Of a stretch of DNA of 64,000 bases, positions 43,192-51,942 are shown in pieces (position 1 is the stretch's first letter; every line of letters begins with the position of its first letter). The stretch spans positions 1-64,000 of the forward strand of contig NZ_AUCI01000013.1 in NCBI RefSeq assembly GCF_000429685.1. The letters are read 5' to 3'. The position numbers and the translations under genes were made by a program. Source of the stretch: Salibacterium aidingense DSM 18341. GTDB taxonomy: Bacteria > Bacillota > Bacilli > Bacillales > Marinococcaceae. The notes under the pieces are model-generated. The model saw only the letters and a program-made list of their open reading frames with translations. It ran no database searches and was not told the origin of the DNA.

Positions 43192-44244
43192 TTATGCTTT
43201 TTTACTGTAGTTTAGATTATGACCCTTCAGCGTTTCATCTTTCCCGAATAAGAAGTGTTTCTCCATATCCGGTGAATATTTGGAATTAATGGTTTCGTAT
43301 CCTATCGCTTCTGCTATTGCTCTGATCATCGCAGGTGAAGCCCCGCAGCAAAGACCAATATAATTAATACCAATATCTTTTGCTTCTTTCGCCCACTCCG
43401 CTATTTCGTACCGATTGTGATAAAGCGGGTCTAAGGATGTCGGGAACGTGGTTTCGGTCGGCAGGGAACAACTGCATCCTCCATCGGGCAAGTTGAAGAA
43501 CGTCGGGTGTTCTTCTGTCGTGCGATATGGAATGGGCAATCCACCGACATATCCTTCTACCTCATTTCTAATTCCCTTCAGGTATGGCTGCATCGTAGTT
43601 GGTCCGCGGAAACAGTTCATCCCAACCACTAACGCACCTTTTTCAGAAAGAATTTTACAGGATTCTTCAACGGTATAACCATCCCGCAGTATATTTTCGC
43701 CCATCAGCCCTAATGTAACGACTGCCGGCAGACCCTGCTTTTGAATTTCCTCCAGCGCAATGACGGCCTCTTCATGGTAATAAAAAGTTTCTCCGTTTAT
43801 AAAATCGACGCCTTCTTCTTTGCACCACGTGGCCATTTCTGCAAATATACTTCTTACTTCTTCCCTGGAATCAGCCTCTTCCGGATCAAAAATATTTGTA
43901 TTCGAAATGTTGCCTGCAACTAACGCTTCTTCTGTAGGATGTTCTTTCGCCACTTCCTTCGCCAAACGAATCGCACTCCGGTTTAACGGCTCATGTAAAT
44001 GTTCTTCACCTATAATTCTCATTTTTTCACGGTGGGCATTATAGGTGAAAGCTAAAACCACATCTGAACCGGCATTCATGTAATCTCGATATACTTGCTT
44101 TAAAACCTCCGGATGCTCCAGCGCTACTTTTGGTACAAATGATCCTGCCTGTAAATAACCTCTGCGCTCCATTTCAAATAAATATCCTTCGGCTACAACG
44201 ACTGTGCCTTCGTTTAATCTTTGTTCTAAACTTCTTTTCCCCAC
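43192..44244 (-). CDS. Homocysteine S-methyltransferase family protein
   Basis: A 350-aa zinc-dependent methyltransferase that would transfer a methyl group to homocysteine to make methionine. The three zinc-ligand cysteines are in VVGMNCFRGPT (about residue 210) and YIGLCCGASPA (about 297-298). The N-terminus (VVVAEGYLFEMERRGYLQAG, then GSDVVLAFTYNAHREKM) is nearer to betaine-homocysteine methyltransferases than to the short MmuM type, so glycine betaine, a common osmolyte in halophiles, is a plausible donor; S-methylmethionine is the alternative. A LysR regulator gene lies 89 bases upstream on the same strand. No riboswitch is visible ahead of it. Confidence 0.85.
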   Translation of the reverse strand: MGKRSLEQRLNEGTVVVAEGYLFEMERRGYLQAGSFVPKVALEHPEVLKQVYRDYMNAGSDVVLAFTYNAHREKMRIIGEEHLHEPLNRSAIRLAKEVAKEHPTEEALVAGNISNTNIFDPEEADSREEVRSIFAEMATWCKEEGVDFINGETFYYHEEAVIALEEIQKQGLPAVVTLGLMGENILRDGYTVEESCKILSEKGALVVGMNCFRGPTTMQPYLKGIRNEVEGYVGGLPIPYRTTEEHPTFFNLPDGGCSCSLPTETTFPTSLDPLYHNRYEIAEWAKEAKDIGINYIGLCCGASPAMIRAIAEAIGYETINSKYSPDMEKHFLFGKDETLKGHNLNYSKKA

Positions 44245-44333
44245 TGCTAACCCTCTCCTTTAGTAATTTAGGGTCAGTGTAGCATTGAATAATGGTATAG
44301 TATAACACGTAAATTCTATGCTTTGTCATAACT

Positions 44334-45251
44334 TCAACCTATAGCAACTTCGGCAATCGTTTCCTTTAAGAAATTGATATAAATCGTTGCCAGCGGGCTG
44401 TTCGCCACATTCTTATGTTGAATATACCCGACTGTAATGCTCTCATCCACCTTAAGCGGCACCGCCACAATATCATCGTCGTTGATGTCATAACTGATTA
44501 TCCCTGTGGAAATTGTGTATCCATTCAATCCTATCAGCAAGTTAAACAACGTGGCCCGGTCACTGACACGAATATTTTTGCGCCTTGAGATGGTGCTTAA
44601 TATCTCCTCGGAGAAATGAAACGAATTATAGTCCCCTTGTTCAAATGACAAATACGGATAAGGATCCAAATCAGCTAAGGTAACATACTTCTGGGCCGCG
44701 AGTGGGTTCGTTGAACTGATGAACACATGCGGTCTAGCCTGAAACAGCTCATGAAACGTTAAATTTCCTTCTCTCAGAAACTTCCGAATGACCTGTTCGT
44801 TAAAATCATTTACATACAAAATCCCAATTTCACTACGAAGGTTTTTTACATCATCAATGATTTCATACGTCCTCGTCTCTCGTAACGTAAACTCATATTC
44901 ATCCCGATTATAATTTTTCAACAGCTTCACAAACGCACTGACCGCAAAGGCATAATGCTGGCCGGATACAGAGAAATGCTGCTGCGGGGGTTGAGCAGCA
45001 TTGGCATAGCGGTTTTCAAGCAAGTCTGTCTGTTCCATTACCTGCCTGGCGTAACCTAAAAACTCCGAACCCTCTGACGTAAGAATAATCCCCTTATTCG
45101 TACGAGAAAAAATCGCAATCCCCAGTTCATTCTCCAATTCTTTAATCGCATTCGACAGACTCGGCTGACTAATAAACAATCGATGCGCAGCTTTACTAAT
45201 CGATCGTTGCTTCGCCACTTCAATCACATATCTCAATTGCTGCAATGTCAC
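44334..45251 (-). CDS. LysR-family transcriptional regulator
   Basis: A 305-aa protein of normal LysR length. The winged helix-turn-helix is at residues 1-60 (LQQLRYVIEVAKQRSISKAA, LFISQPSLSNAIKELENELG, IAIFSRTNKGIILT) and the effector-binding domain from about 90. It resembles CysB/CysL-like regulators of sulfur or methionine metabolism in general layout, but the ligand cannot be read from sequence. It is immediately upstream of and co-directional with the homocysteine methyltransferase gene, its likely target. Confidence 0.9.
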   Translation of the reverse strand: MTLQQLRYVIEVAKQRSISKAAHRLFISQPSLSNAIKELENELGIAIFSRTNKGIILTSEGSEFLGYARQVMEQTDLLENRYANAAQPPQQHFSVSGQHYAFAVSAFVKLLKNYNRDEYEFTLRETRTYEIIDDVKNLRSEIGILYVNDFNEQVIRKFLREGNLTFHELFQARPHVFISSTNPLAAQKYVTLADLDPYPYLSFEQGDYNSFHFSEEILSTISRRKNIRVSDRATLFNLLIGLNGYTISTGIISYDINDDDIVAVPLKVDESITVGYIQHKNVANSPLATIYINFLKETIAEVAIG

Positions 45252-45329
45252 TTAAACTCCTCCTTCCTTCCTTCCTTTGTTTTGTAGACTTCTTTCTTCT
45301 CCATACAATTTCAGTATATTGGCATGTCA

Positions 45330-45715
45330 ACACTCAACTCGACAAATATTTAAAGGTGCTTAGACTTGTATTCAGCCGGTGTTAAGTACTCTAGTGGGCC
45401 ATGAATACGAATATGATTGAACCAATGAACGTCATCAAATAGTTCAAGGTCAAGTTCGTATTTCTTCCTGCTCAGGAGTGCGGTTGTCCTTTCCCTTCAA
45501 AGGACTTACTGGTCCGGGATGGGCTAACCCATTTATCAAAGGCAGAAGGCGTCAGCTCGTATTCTTTGATAACTTCGGCTCTGGGTTTGTCTGAAGTGTG
45601 TAGCTGGACGATTTGTTCTTTAATTCTTTCGTAAAGCTTCTTCTTGTTCGTTTGGTCCTCAGCGTTTATTTAATTTAAGTCTATATAAACTTAACGAATC
45701 TGTCCAACTAAGTGT
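45330..45715 (-). mobile_element. IS3-family remnant with both terminal repeats
   Basis: Between matching ends (ACACTCAACTCGACA at 45330-45344; ACACTTAGTTGGACA reading inward from 45715) lie pieces of a transposase on the minus strand: the OrfA helix-turn-helix part (YERIKEQIVQLHTSDKPRAE, then VIKEYELTPSAFDKWV) and the very end of OrfB (DVHWFNHIRIHGPLEYLTPA then EYK). The middle of about 800 bases, including the DDE catalytic core, is deleted. The remnant is 386 bp and cannot move by itself, but with intact ends it could be moved by a related transposase. Confidence 0.85.
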
Positions 45716-45762
45716 AGTATTCACAATAAACATATTTAACCGGATCATTTATCCTGTTAGAC

Positions 45763-46065
45763 ATGACGTATGAAGAAAAATATAAAGGGCTTCTATCGCA
45801 TTTAGAGGATACATTAAATATTGCTGTTATGTATGAAGAAGGGGAAACGCCTCCGTCCCAAATGGATGAGCAGTTAATGGAGAAGGTAGAGCAGGAAACG
45901 GTTATGACGTGGAGACCATATCAAAAAGATTATGTTGTAGATTATAAAGAAGAATTAAATGTTGAAAAGTTTCCTGTTATTCTTGTTTTTAACAGGGAAG
46001 AACTTGTCTTTAAAACTAATAAGGTTGAAGAACTGTATGAGTTTTTTAAAAACAGGGCTAAATAA
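45763..46065 (+). CDS. Hypothetical 100-aa protein
   Basis: A short acidic protein beginning MTYEEKYKGLLSHLEDTLNI. The C-terminal half (KFPVILVFNREELVFKTNKV, then EELYEFFKN) resembles the end of thioredoxin-fold proteins, where a cis-Pro strand is followed by a helix, but there is no CxxC. No clear ribosome site precedes the ATG; the IS3 remnant ends 48 bases upstream and may have removed the original 5' region. I do not recognise a defined family. Confidence 0.45.
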   Translation: MTYEEKYKGLLSHLEDTLNIAVMYEEGETPPSQMDEQLMEKVEQETVMTWRPYQKDYVVDYKEELNVEKFPVILVFNREELVFKTNKVEELYEFFKNRAK

Positions 46066-46839
46066 TCTGTCTGGCCATGAACCATGTTATTCCGCAATAC
46101 GATCGGGTGCGATTGTTTTTCTAATTTAAAAGGGGAATGGCATGGTACAATGGCGTACCTATAGAAAGGAAGGATAAGATGCGTGAAACAGGATGTGATA
46201 TACCATTGAAAGAGTGTGATGCTTCATTTGATGATGTTGTATAGAGTTTTCAATAGAAGATATATTTAGGCTGGAAAAAAGGCGGGTTCTATTGGCTGGT
46301 TACAGAACGATAATCAGAACCGATTTCCTGGTCCCGGGAAATCGGTTCTTTGGCATTAGGTTTATATTAACTTCATCTACAAAACTTTTATTATCATCTC
46401 ATTGTTAGTAAATTTATAATAAAGTTGTACCAAAAATAAAAAGTCCTTTAAAGGTTTTCAAGAAAAGGGGCTGGATTTTGAAGGGACCGCCCCATTTTCA
46501 GAAGTCTGCCTCCACGGGATATATATTTTGCATAAGAGATTTCCTCAAGAAATAAACCATTCTTCAGCTGAGGTGTATACAGTTATGTTATACATTTAAA
46601 AATCTACAATCAGGCGCGATTGTTGAGGAATTCCTGGTTCATTACTATTAATTTTTTTAAAGAAGGGGTAGGATCAGAAAGAGTAACACCAGGCGAAATG
46701 TTCCTGAATAATGGAATACAATCAGTTAAAAAAGAAAGTAGGTAGTGTAACAAAAACGGTTTCTCATTCGTTCGTTTCCGATGTCACAAATCAGAGCCTT
46801 ACATCGTTATATGGGTAAAACGTAAAAAGGAGCTGAAGC
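46066..46839. other. Long intergenic region with hairpin and repeats
   Basis: About 770 bases without a convincing gene. A 21-codon frame (46179-46244, MRETGCDIPLKECDASFDDV) has a good ribosome site (GGAAGGA) but no known homologue. A strong hairpin AGAACCGATTTCC/GGGAAATCGGTTCT at 46316-46350 looks like a terminator. Degenerate GGGTGCGATT repeats are at 46101-46117 and 46609-46637. The region ends with an ECF41-type promoter, listed separately. Confidence 0.5.
46782..46808 (+). promoter_or_regulatory. ECF41-type sigma-factor promoter
   Basis: TGTCACA (46782-46788), a 16-base spacer, then CGTT (46805-46808). As I recall, ECF41 sigma factors recognise TGTCACA-n16-CGTC. The site is 31 bases before the oxidoreductase start, and an ECF41 gene follows that gene, so the sigma factor probably activates this operon itself. 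Confidence 0.8.
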
Positions 46840-48036
46840 ATGATGAACGACTTGACATGCATCATCATCGGAGGCGGTCATGCAGGCCTTGCAGCACTTA
46901 AAGCAATACAGGAAAAGACCCGGGGTAAGGCGGGCGGACGGCGGATTCGGTTTGTTCTGTTCGACAGACAGCCCTGGCATGTTCGTAAAGTGATGTTGTT
47001 TCGGCCGGCCGCGAATGAAGAAGACATTAAGATTCCCTGGACGGATTTGTCTTTAGAAGATTTCGAATTCGTGCAAGGTATGGTTCAGTCTGTGGACAGC
47101 AGCGAAAAACGAATCCGGTATACGGATGCGCAAGGAAAGGATGCCCGAATTCATTACGATCTTTTAGTCGTGGCAGTTGGCAGTATTGTTCGGCGGCCGA
47201 ATTCCGATCAGGGCGGCATCGCCTTGACCGATCCGCAAGCCGCAGCAGACATCCGGGAGCGCTGGCGTGCTAATATGCGGCAGTCTGTTGGCGATACGAA
47301 TCCTGAAGAACGGAAGCGGCTGATGACAATCGCGGTGGCGGGAGCAGGCATCAGTGGCATCGAGACCTCCGCCGAGCTGGTATTAGCCATGCGGAAGGAA
47401 GCAGCGGCGCTGGGGATCGATTCGTCCGACGTTTCCGTTTATTTGCTGAATGAAAAGGAACGGCTGTTTCCTGAAGGGCCGGAAAAAGTTGGACGGAAGT
47501 TAGAGCAAGCGCTCAGCGAATGTGGAGTGACAGTGCTTCACAATCGTAAGGTGATGCGGGAAGAAGCAGGGGTGGTGACGTTGAACAATGATGATTGTCT
47601 GACGGTTGGCCTATGTATTTGGACAATTGGTCTGATACCTAATCCGGTTCTTGGTGGTATGGACTTGCCACTTACTTCTGATGGCCAGGTACTGGTGGAT
47701 GAGTGTTATCGCGTTCAAGGGGCGCCGGGTGTATACAGCATTGGCGATTGTACAAGAATCGTCGATCCGAGAACCGGAAAGGTGGATCAGATGACGTGTT
47801 TTGAAGGTGGCATGCAAGGGGGACGATTGGGGAAAATCGTGATGGCCGATCTGGAGGGCTATCCTGCGCCGATTCACAAATCCAGCAGATCGTTGATAGA
47901 CGTCTTCAGCATCGGTTTGGGGCAAAACCGAGGATTGTTGTGGTCACGCAAATGGGGACTTGATATGATCATAACAGGAAAGATTGCATGGAAACTCAAG
48001 AAGCTGGCCTGGGATGGCGCCAGTATGCTTCGATAA
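46840..48036 (+). CDS. FAD-dependent NADH dehydrogenase-like oxidoreductase
   Basis: A 398-aa pyridine-nucleotide disulfide oxidoreductase of the type II NADH dehydrogenase group. The FAD-binding motif is at the N-terminus (TCIIIGGGHAGLAALKAI), the NAD(P)-binding motif near 170 (IAVAGAGISGIETSAELV), and the second FAD motif near 300 (GVYSIGDCTRI). AAAAGGAG precedes the start. It forms an operon with the ECF41 sigma gene 48 bases downstream, matching the usual neighbourhood of ECF41 factors, which accompany carboxymuconolactone decarboxylases, oxidoreductases or epimerases. The GC content is well above that of the island. Its substrate is unknown. Confidence 0.88.
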   Translation: MMNDLTCIIIGGGHAGLAALKAIQEKTRGKAGGRRIRFVLFDRQPWHVRKVMLFRPAANEEDIKIPWTDLSLEDFEFVQGMVQSVDSSEKRIRYTDAQGKDARIHYDLLVVAVGSIVRRPNSDQGGIALTDPQAAADIRERWRANMRQSVGDTNPEERKRLMTIAVAGAGISGIETSAELVLAMRKEAAALGIDSSDVSVYLLNEKERLFPEGPEKVGRKLEQALSECGVTVLHNRKVMREEAGVVTLNNDDCLTVGLCIWTIGLIPNPVLGGMDLPLTSDGQVLVDECYRVQGAPGVYSIGDCTRIVDPRTGKVDQMTCFEGGMQGGRLGKIVMADLEGYPAPIHKSSRSLIDVFSIGLGQNRGLLWSRKWGLDMIITGKIAWKLKKLAWDGASMLR

Positions 48037-48084
48037 AAACCAAGAGATGAAGATTGCAATATTTCCACAAAAGGAGAAACGGCG

Positions 48085-48945
48085 ATGGAAGAACTGTACG
48101 ATCAATATAAAGCGCTGCTGTTCACGCTGGCTTATCAATTGACAGGCTCTGCGTCAGATGCGGAAGATGTGGTACAGGACGTTTTTCTTAAGGTATACCA
48201 TGTCCCACCCGAACGTTTGGATAAGCCGAAAGCGTATTTGTGTAAAATGGTAACCAACCGCTGCATCGATCTGCAGAAGTCGGCGCAGAAAAGGATGGAA
48301 GTGTACGTCGGTCCGTGGCTTCCCGAACCGATTCGGACGCAGGAGACGGATACGCAGGAGACGGTTGTCCAGCGCGAGCTGCTGTCTTATGCCATGCTCG
48401 TGCTGCTGGAGCGGCTGACGCCGGCGGAACGGGCAGTTTTCGTCCTGCGTGAGGCGCTTGCCTTCGGTTATTCCGAGATAGCCGAACTGCTCGACAGGCG
48501 GGAAACGAATTGCCGAAAGCTGATAAGCCGGGCAAGAAGCAAGATGGAACTATCAGAGAATGAGACTGTCGCGGCTGAAGAGGTCGAATGGGAATGGGTC
48601 AGCCGGTTCCTCACATCCCTCGAGCATGGGAACGTGGATGATGTGTTGTCCCTGCTGACCAAAGACGTCGTGCTCGTTTCCGACGGAGGCGGAAAAGTCA
48701 TCGCGGCCGCGCGTCCGATACAAACGCGCGAACATGTGGCCCAATTCATCACCGGAGCATTAAAGGGGCTGCAGCCCTTTTATCAGGAAAAACTTCACCT
48801 CGAGCCTGCCCCTCTGAACGGTGAGACCGGTATAGTACTCCGTTCGGGGGATGAAACGGCGGCCGCCATCTTTATACAATTCCGACGTGGAAAGTTTGCC
48901 AGAATCTACGTCGTACGGAACCCGGATAAGCTTACCTGGGTTTAG
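48085..48945 (+). CDS. ECF41-family sigma factor with SnoaL-like domain
   Basis: A 286-aa RNA polymerase sigma factor. Region 2 lies at about 5-70 (YDQYKALLFTLAYQLTGSAS, then DAEDVVQDVFLKVY), region 4 at 110-160 (LTPAERAVFVLREAL, GYSEIAELLDR). The C-terminal 110 residues are a SnoaL-like domain that takes the place of an anti-sigma factor. All three ECF41 signature motifs are present: WLPEP near 74, DGGGK near 205 and NPDKL near the end. In this group the fused domain both activates and restrains the sigma factor. AAAGGAG precedes the ATG. It probably drives the promoter at 46782. The inducing signal is unknown for the family. Confidence 0.95.
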   Translation: MEELYDQYKALLFTLAYQLTGSASDAEDVVQDVFLKVYHVPPERLDKPKAYLCKMVTNRCIDLQKSAQKRMEVYVGPWLPEPIRTQETDTQETVVQRELLSYAMLVLLERLTPAERAVFVLREALAFGYSEIAELLDRRETNCRKLISRARSKMELSENETVAAEEVEWEWVSRFLTSLEHGNVDDVLSLLTKDVVLVSDGGGKVIAAARPIQTREHVAQFITGALKGLQPFYQEKLHLEPAPLNGETGIVLRSGDETAAAIFIQFRRGKFARIYVVRNPDKLTWV

Positions 48946-49387
48946 GTAGTCACCTAAGGGCCCTGTTGTACGTGGAGGTGGATCAATGCCTTTTAAAGTA
49001 TGATTTTTATGGTGTGCATTGTAATTAACTAAAGCCTAATTTTACTATTTGACGCTCACGATTAGATCTACAATTTTGAGAGTCTATTACCGAATAAATT
49101 ATAAGCTGAGAAAGCTTTCCTATACATCAATCAACACAGCATGTTCATTTTCCTCAGGCTCTATTTGCTTCGAAGAACTGCGTTCTGAAATCTTATCGTC
49201 GTCTTTTTCCCTGCCATTAGCCTTATTTAGGATAGCTTTTCACATTCATGTAATGAATACTTATTCCATTTCCCACAAAGATCTCCTTTTATCCAACTGT
49301 ATAGCTCTTATATTCAGCTTGGGCATAGGTTTAAATAAGAGAATTGTTTCGTCGTATTGTAATTTCTTTAGATAGCGGGGGTTCGGG
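48946..49387. other. Intergenic region without recognised gene
   Basis: About 440 bases between the sigma-factor and acetyltransferase genes. A 108-codon plus-strand frame (49049-49375) exists, but its composition is Ser/Leu/Ile-rich and membrane-like, it has no ribosome site and no family I recognise, so I do not call it. A weak stem (CACCTAAGGGCCCTGTTGTACGTGG) near 48952-48976 may end the preceding operon. Confidence 0.4.
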
Positions 49388-49912
49388 ATGTTGAAAACAG
49401 TGGAAACGAATAGGCTGCGTTTACGAGAGCGTACCATGGAAGACATGGAGTCTTGTATTGAGATGGATCGTGATCCAGAGGTTGTGAAATATGTCCCTGA
49501 GATAGCAAACCTTGTAACCGAACCATCAGCTAACCAAGAAGAGCATAGGAAGTTTGTTAAAGAAAGAATAGAAACAGAATATCCAAAAGGGATGGGATAC
49601 TGGATCATAGAAGCAAAAGGGGAAAATAAAGATTTCATTGGGTGGATAATGTTGATTCCTATAGATACGGTTGGACCTAAAATAGAGATCGGGTGGAGGT
49701 TAAAACGTAAATACTGGGGAAAAGGTTATGCCACTGAAGCTGCACATGCAATTTTGCGTTATGCTTTTGATATCCTTGAAATAACGGAGGTTGTGGCGGA
49801 TATTCACCAATTAAATAAAGGGTCTATGAGAGTTGCTGAAAAAATAGGTCTCCATAATAAAGATCCACTTAAAAACAACAATTATATTAGATACTCTACC
49901 TGCAAGAATTAG
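49388..49912 (+). CDS. GNAT N-acetyltransferase (RimJ/RimL type)
   Basis: A 174-aa acetyl-CoA-dependent transferase. The opening TVETNRLRLRERTMEDMESC is characteristic of RimJ/RimL-like GNATs; the acetyl-CoA-binding region reads EIGWRLKRKYWGKGYATEAA (Gly-rich loop near 116-125), followed by VVADIHQLNKGSMRVAEKIG, where the Asn is typical. Such enzymes acetylate N-terminal amines of proteins or small molecules; the substrate cannot be deduced. GGGG in GCGGGGGTTCGGG lies before the start. It is a single gene. Confidence 0.88.
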   Translation: MLKTVETNRLRLRERTMEDMESCIEMDRDPEVVKYVPEIANLVTEPSANQEEHRKFVKERIETEYPKGMGYWIIEAKGENKDFIGWIMLIPIDTVGPKIEIGWRLKRKYWGKGYATEAAHAILRYAFDILEITEVVADIHQLNKGSMRVAEKIGLHNKDPLKNNNYIRYSTCKN

Positions 49913-50104
49913 TGTATGAAATTTAATTTCAATCTTCATAAACGATAGTGGTGTGAAAATAAGTCATCGGCATAACAAGAAGGTTTCAGTTTTTAAAATA
50001 ACAATGGGCATCTTGTGGAGTGCAGGATAGTTAAAAAGTGGATTTTTTTCATTCAAAAACGGGTAGGAGGAAAAAGAACATTCTATGAAATGAGGTGATT
50101 GTTC

Positions 50105-50611
50105 ATGCCGGAACTGTCATTAGGGGAAAAAGCTCCGGAAATAGCGCTCGCTTCCGCTTCCGGTGACATGTACCGTTTGTCCGAGGATCAGCAGCAAAGG
50201 CCGGGCTGGAGATTCATTGTTTACTTCCGAGGATCCTGGTGACCAGCCTGCAAACAAGATCTGGATGATCTTGCAGAGAATGAAAGTTATTTTCTCAACC
50301 ATGATATACACGTAACAGCAGTGGCTTCGGATACACTTAGTAATTTGAAGGAATGGCAGGAAGAAAATAAATTCCCGTTTCCCATTCTTTCCGATGAAAA
50401 CTTTGCCATGCTGGAAGAATACGGCGTTTATTTGCACGACGATGAAACAGCACCATATGAAGACGAAGGAAAACATGGAGATCCAGCTGTATTTCTCCTG
50501 GACGAGAGCGGAAAACTGCTTTATCAGCAAAAGCAGACAGGTCCGTTTGGACGACCGGACGCGAAGGACATGCGGAAAACAGCCTCTTATATTAAAAAAA
50601 ATTTGAAATAA
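50105..50611 (+). CDS. Peroxiredoxin-like protein, candidate selenoprotein (TGA at codon 46)
   Basis: A thioredoxin-fold protein of the AhpC/TSA (peroxiredoxin-like) type, 168 codons, from ATG 50105 (GAGGTGAT ribosome site) to TAA 50611. The active-site block reads YFRGSW-TGA-PACKQDL: the codon for the peroxidatic cysteine of the W-C-P-x-C motif is TGA (50240-50242), with the resolving Cys49 kept. No other stop or frameshift is found, and the rest (PFPILSDENFAMLEEYGVYL, then GDPAVFLLDESGKLLYQQ) is well conserved. A SECIS-like hairpin follows at once. It would give a selenocysteine UxxC redox protein. The alternative is a nonsense mutation, TGC to TGA. A terminator follows the gene. Confidence 0.75.
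50240..50276 (+). promoter_or_regulatory. Candidate bacterial SECIS element after in-frame TGA
   Basis: Directly after TGA the bases CTG-(CAAA)-CAAGATC-(TGGAT)-GATCTTG-CAG form a hairpin with a perfect seven-base upper stem, a bulge, and a three-base lower stem. The apical loop TGGAT has G as its second base, about 21 bases after the TGA. Both features fit what is known of bacterial SECIS elements bound by SelB. Confidence 0.65.
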
Positions 50612-50618
50612 TGAGGGT

Positions 50619-50662
50619 AAAAGCTGGGGATTTCCTTTCTAAAAAAGGCATCTCCAGCTTTT
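50619..50662 (+). terminator. Terminator after the peroxiredoxin-like gene
   Basis: The arms AAAAGCTGGGGAT and ATCTCCAGCTTTT pair with one mismatch around a loop, and the 3' arm ends in T residues. It lies eight bases after the TAA at 50611, indicating that the whole frame through the TGA codon is a transcription unit. Confidence 0.75.
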
Positions 50663-50786
50663 GATATGTGGGACAGCGTGACGTTAAACCTAAAAGATCT
50701 CTCTTCGTATAGCGTCCCCTGTCCATTTCCGTAATAAATAAAATTGCATCCCCCGCCTTCTGGCAGAGCCGGGAGAATGATAATTG

Positions 50787-51728
50787 TTATTCTTTCTCCT
50801 TTTTTGCGCCGCGTGTACTCCAGTAGGATACAAGCGCCGGGCCGGAAACGTTATGCCAGACGGAGAAAATGGCGCTTGGCAGAGCAGCGAGCGGGCTGAA
50901 ATGGGCAGTAGCGAGAGCGGCGCCAAGGCCGGAGTTCTGCATGCCCGTTTCAATCGACACGGCGCGGCGTTTTGTTTCATCGAGACCGGTGACCCTGGCT
51001 GCCAGATAACCGAGAGCGAGCCCGATGCCGTTATGCAATACAACCGCAGCAAACACAGCGAGTCCAGACGTTGCGATATTTTCTACGTTTCCGGCAACGA
51101 CAGCGGCCACAATTAAAATAATGGCAGTAACAGAAACGAGCGGCAGAGCAGCCTGTCCCTTTTCGGTAAAATCAGGGAGAAATTTCGCTGCGAGCAAGCC
51201 GAGGGCGATCGGAATAATAATCACCTGCACGATTGAGAGGAACATATCACCTGCGCCGACCGGAAGCCACTGGTTGGCAAGCAGGTAAACGATCAGCGGT
51301 GTCAAAAGCGGCGCGAGCATAGTGGACACTGACGTCATTGCGACCGACACTGGGACATCCCCTTTTGACAGGTAGACCATGACATTGGAGGCGGTCCCGC
51401 CCGGGCATGCGCCTACGAGCACGAGCCCCGCTGCGAGCTCCGGCGGAAGCCCCATTATCGTAGCAATGACAAAAGCGGCCAGCGGCATGATGAGAAACTG
51501 GGCCAGCAGACCGATGAATACTGGGGCGGGCTGCTGGGCAACCACGCGAAAATCACGAAGTTTCATCGTCATGCCCATGCCGAACATCACAATGCCGAGA
51601 AGAATCGTCACATAGGCTCCCAGCCATACAAATGCACCCGGCGCCGCGTAAGCTATCAGCGATACGAGAATAACAATAAAAGCAAAATACTTACTCATAA
51701 ACGAACCGATTTTTTGTACGGCGTTCAT
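50787..51728 (-). CDS. Bile acid:sodium symporter (BASS) family transporter
   Basis: A 313-aa membrane protein with about nine hydrophobic helices. It shows the BASS blocks MFGMGMTMKLRDFRVVAQQP near 45-65 and LVGACPGGTASNVMVYLSKG near 105-125, which hold the sodium- and substrate-binding residues, and IETGMQNSGLGAALA near 260. Bacterial members take up pantoate, keto acids or other organic anions by sodium symport. The start at 51728 has AAAGGAG upstream; a longer in-frame extension to 51878 is basic, not hydrophobic and unlikely. The gene is single and convergent to the peroxiredoxin-like gene. Confidence 0.9.
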   Translation of the reverse strand: MNAVQKIGSFMSKYFAFIVILVSLIAYAAPGAFVWLGAYVTILLGIVMFGMGMTMKLRDFRVVAQQPAPVFIGLLAQFLIMPLAAFVIATIMGLPPELAAGLVLVGACPGGTASNVMVYLSKGDVPVSVAMTSVSTMLAPLLTPLIVYLLANQWLPVGAGDMFLSIVQVIIIPIALGLLAAKFLPDFTEKGQAALPLVSVTAIILIVAAVVAGNVENIATSGLAVFAAVVLHNGIGLALGYLAARVTGLDETKRRAVSIETGMQNSGLGAALATAHFSPLAALPSAIFSVWHNVSGPALVSYWSTRGAKKEKE

Positions 51729-51942
51729 CGTTATACTCCTTTCTATGTATGATAAATGCTCTTCACATACTAAGCTATTTTCTCTTTGCTTGTGAAGGGG
51801 GTTGCGCTTCATAAGCCGTAAAAAAGTTGCAGATAACCCCGGCAGGGCGCACGGGTTCCATCTTCTTTTTATCGTCAAAAAACGAATACCGCAGCACAGT
51901 CATACCCGCAGGCCGTGGTACTATAGATTTCTTTTATTCCTT

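Noticed and set aside
47611-47925. Minus-strand open frames inside the oxidoreductase and sigma-factor genes
   Set aside because: They are shadows of high-GC coding sequence on the plus strand, with no ribosome sites or domains.
49049-49375. Open frame of 108 codons before the acetyltransferase gene
   Set aside because: No ribosome site, unusual Ser/Leu/Cys-rich composition and no known family; treated as chance.
51740-51880. Possible riboswitch upstream of the BASS transporter gene
   Set aside because: A GGGGTT/AACCCC stem is present, but I could not match it to any known riboswitch consensus.
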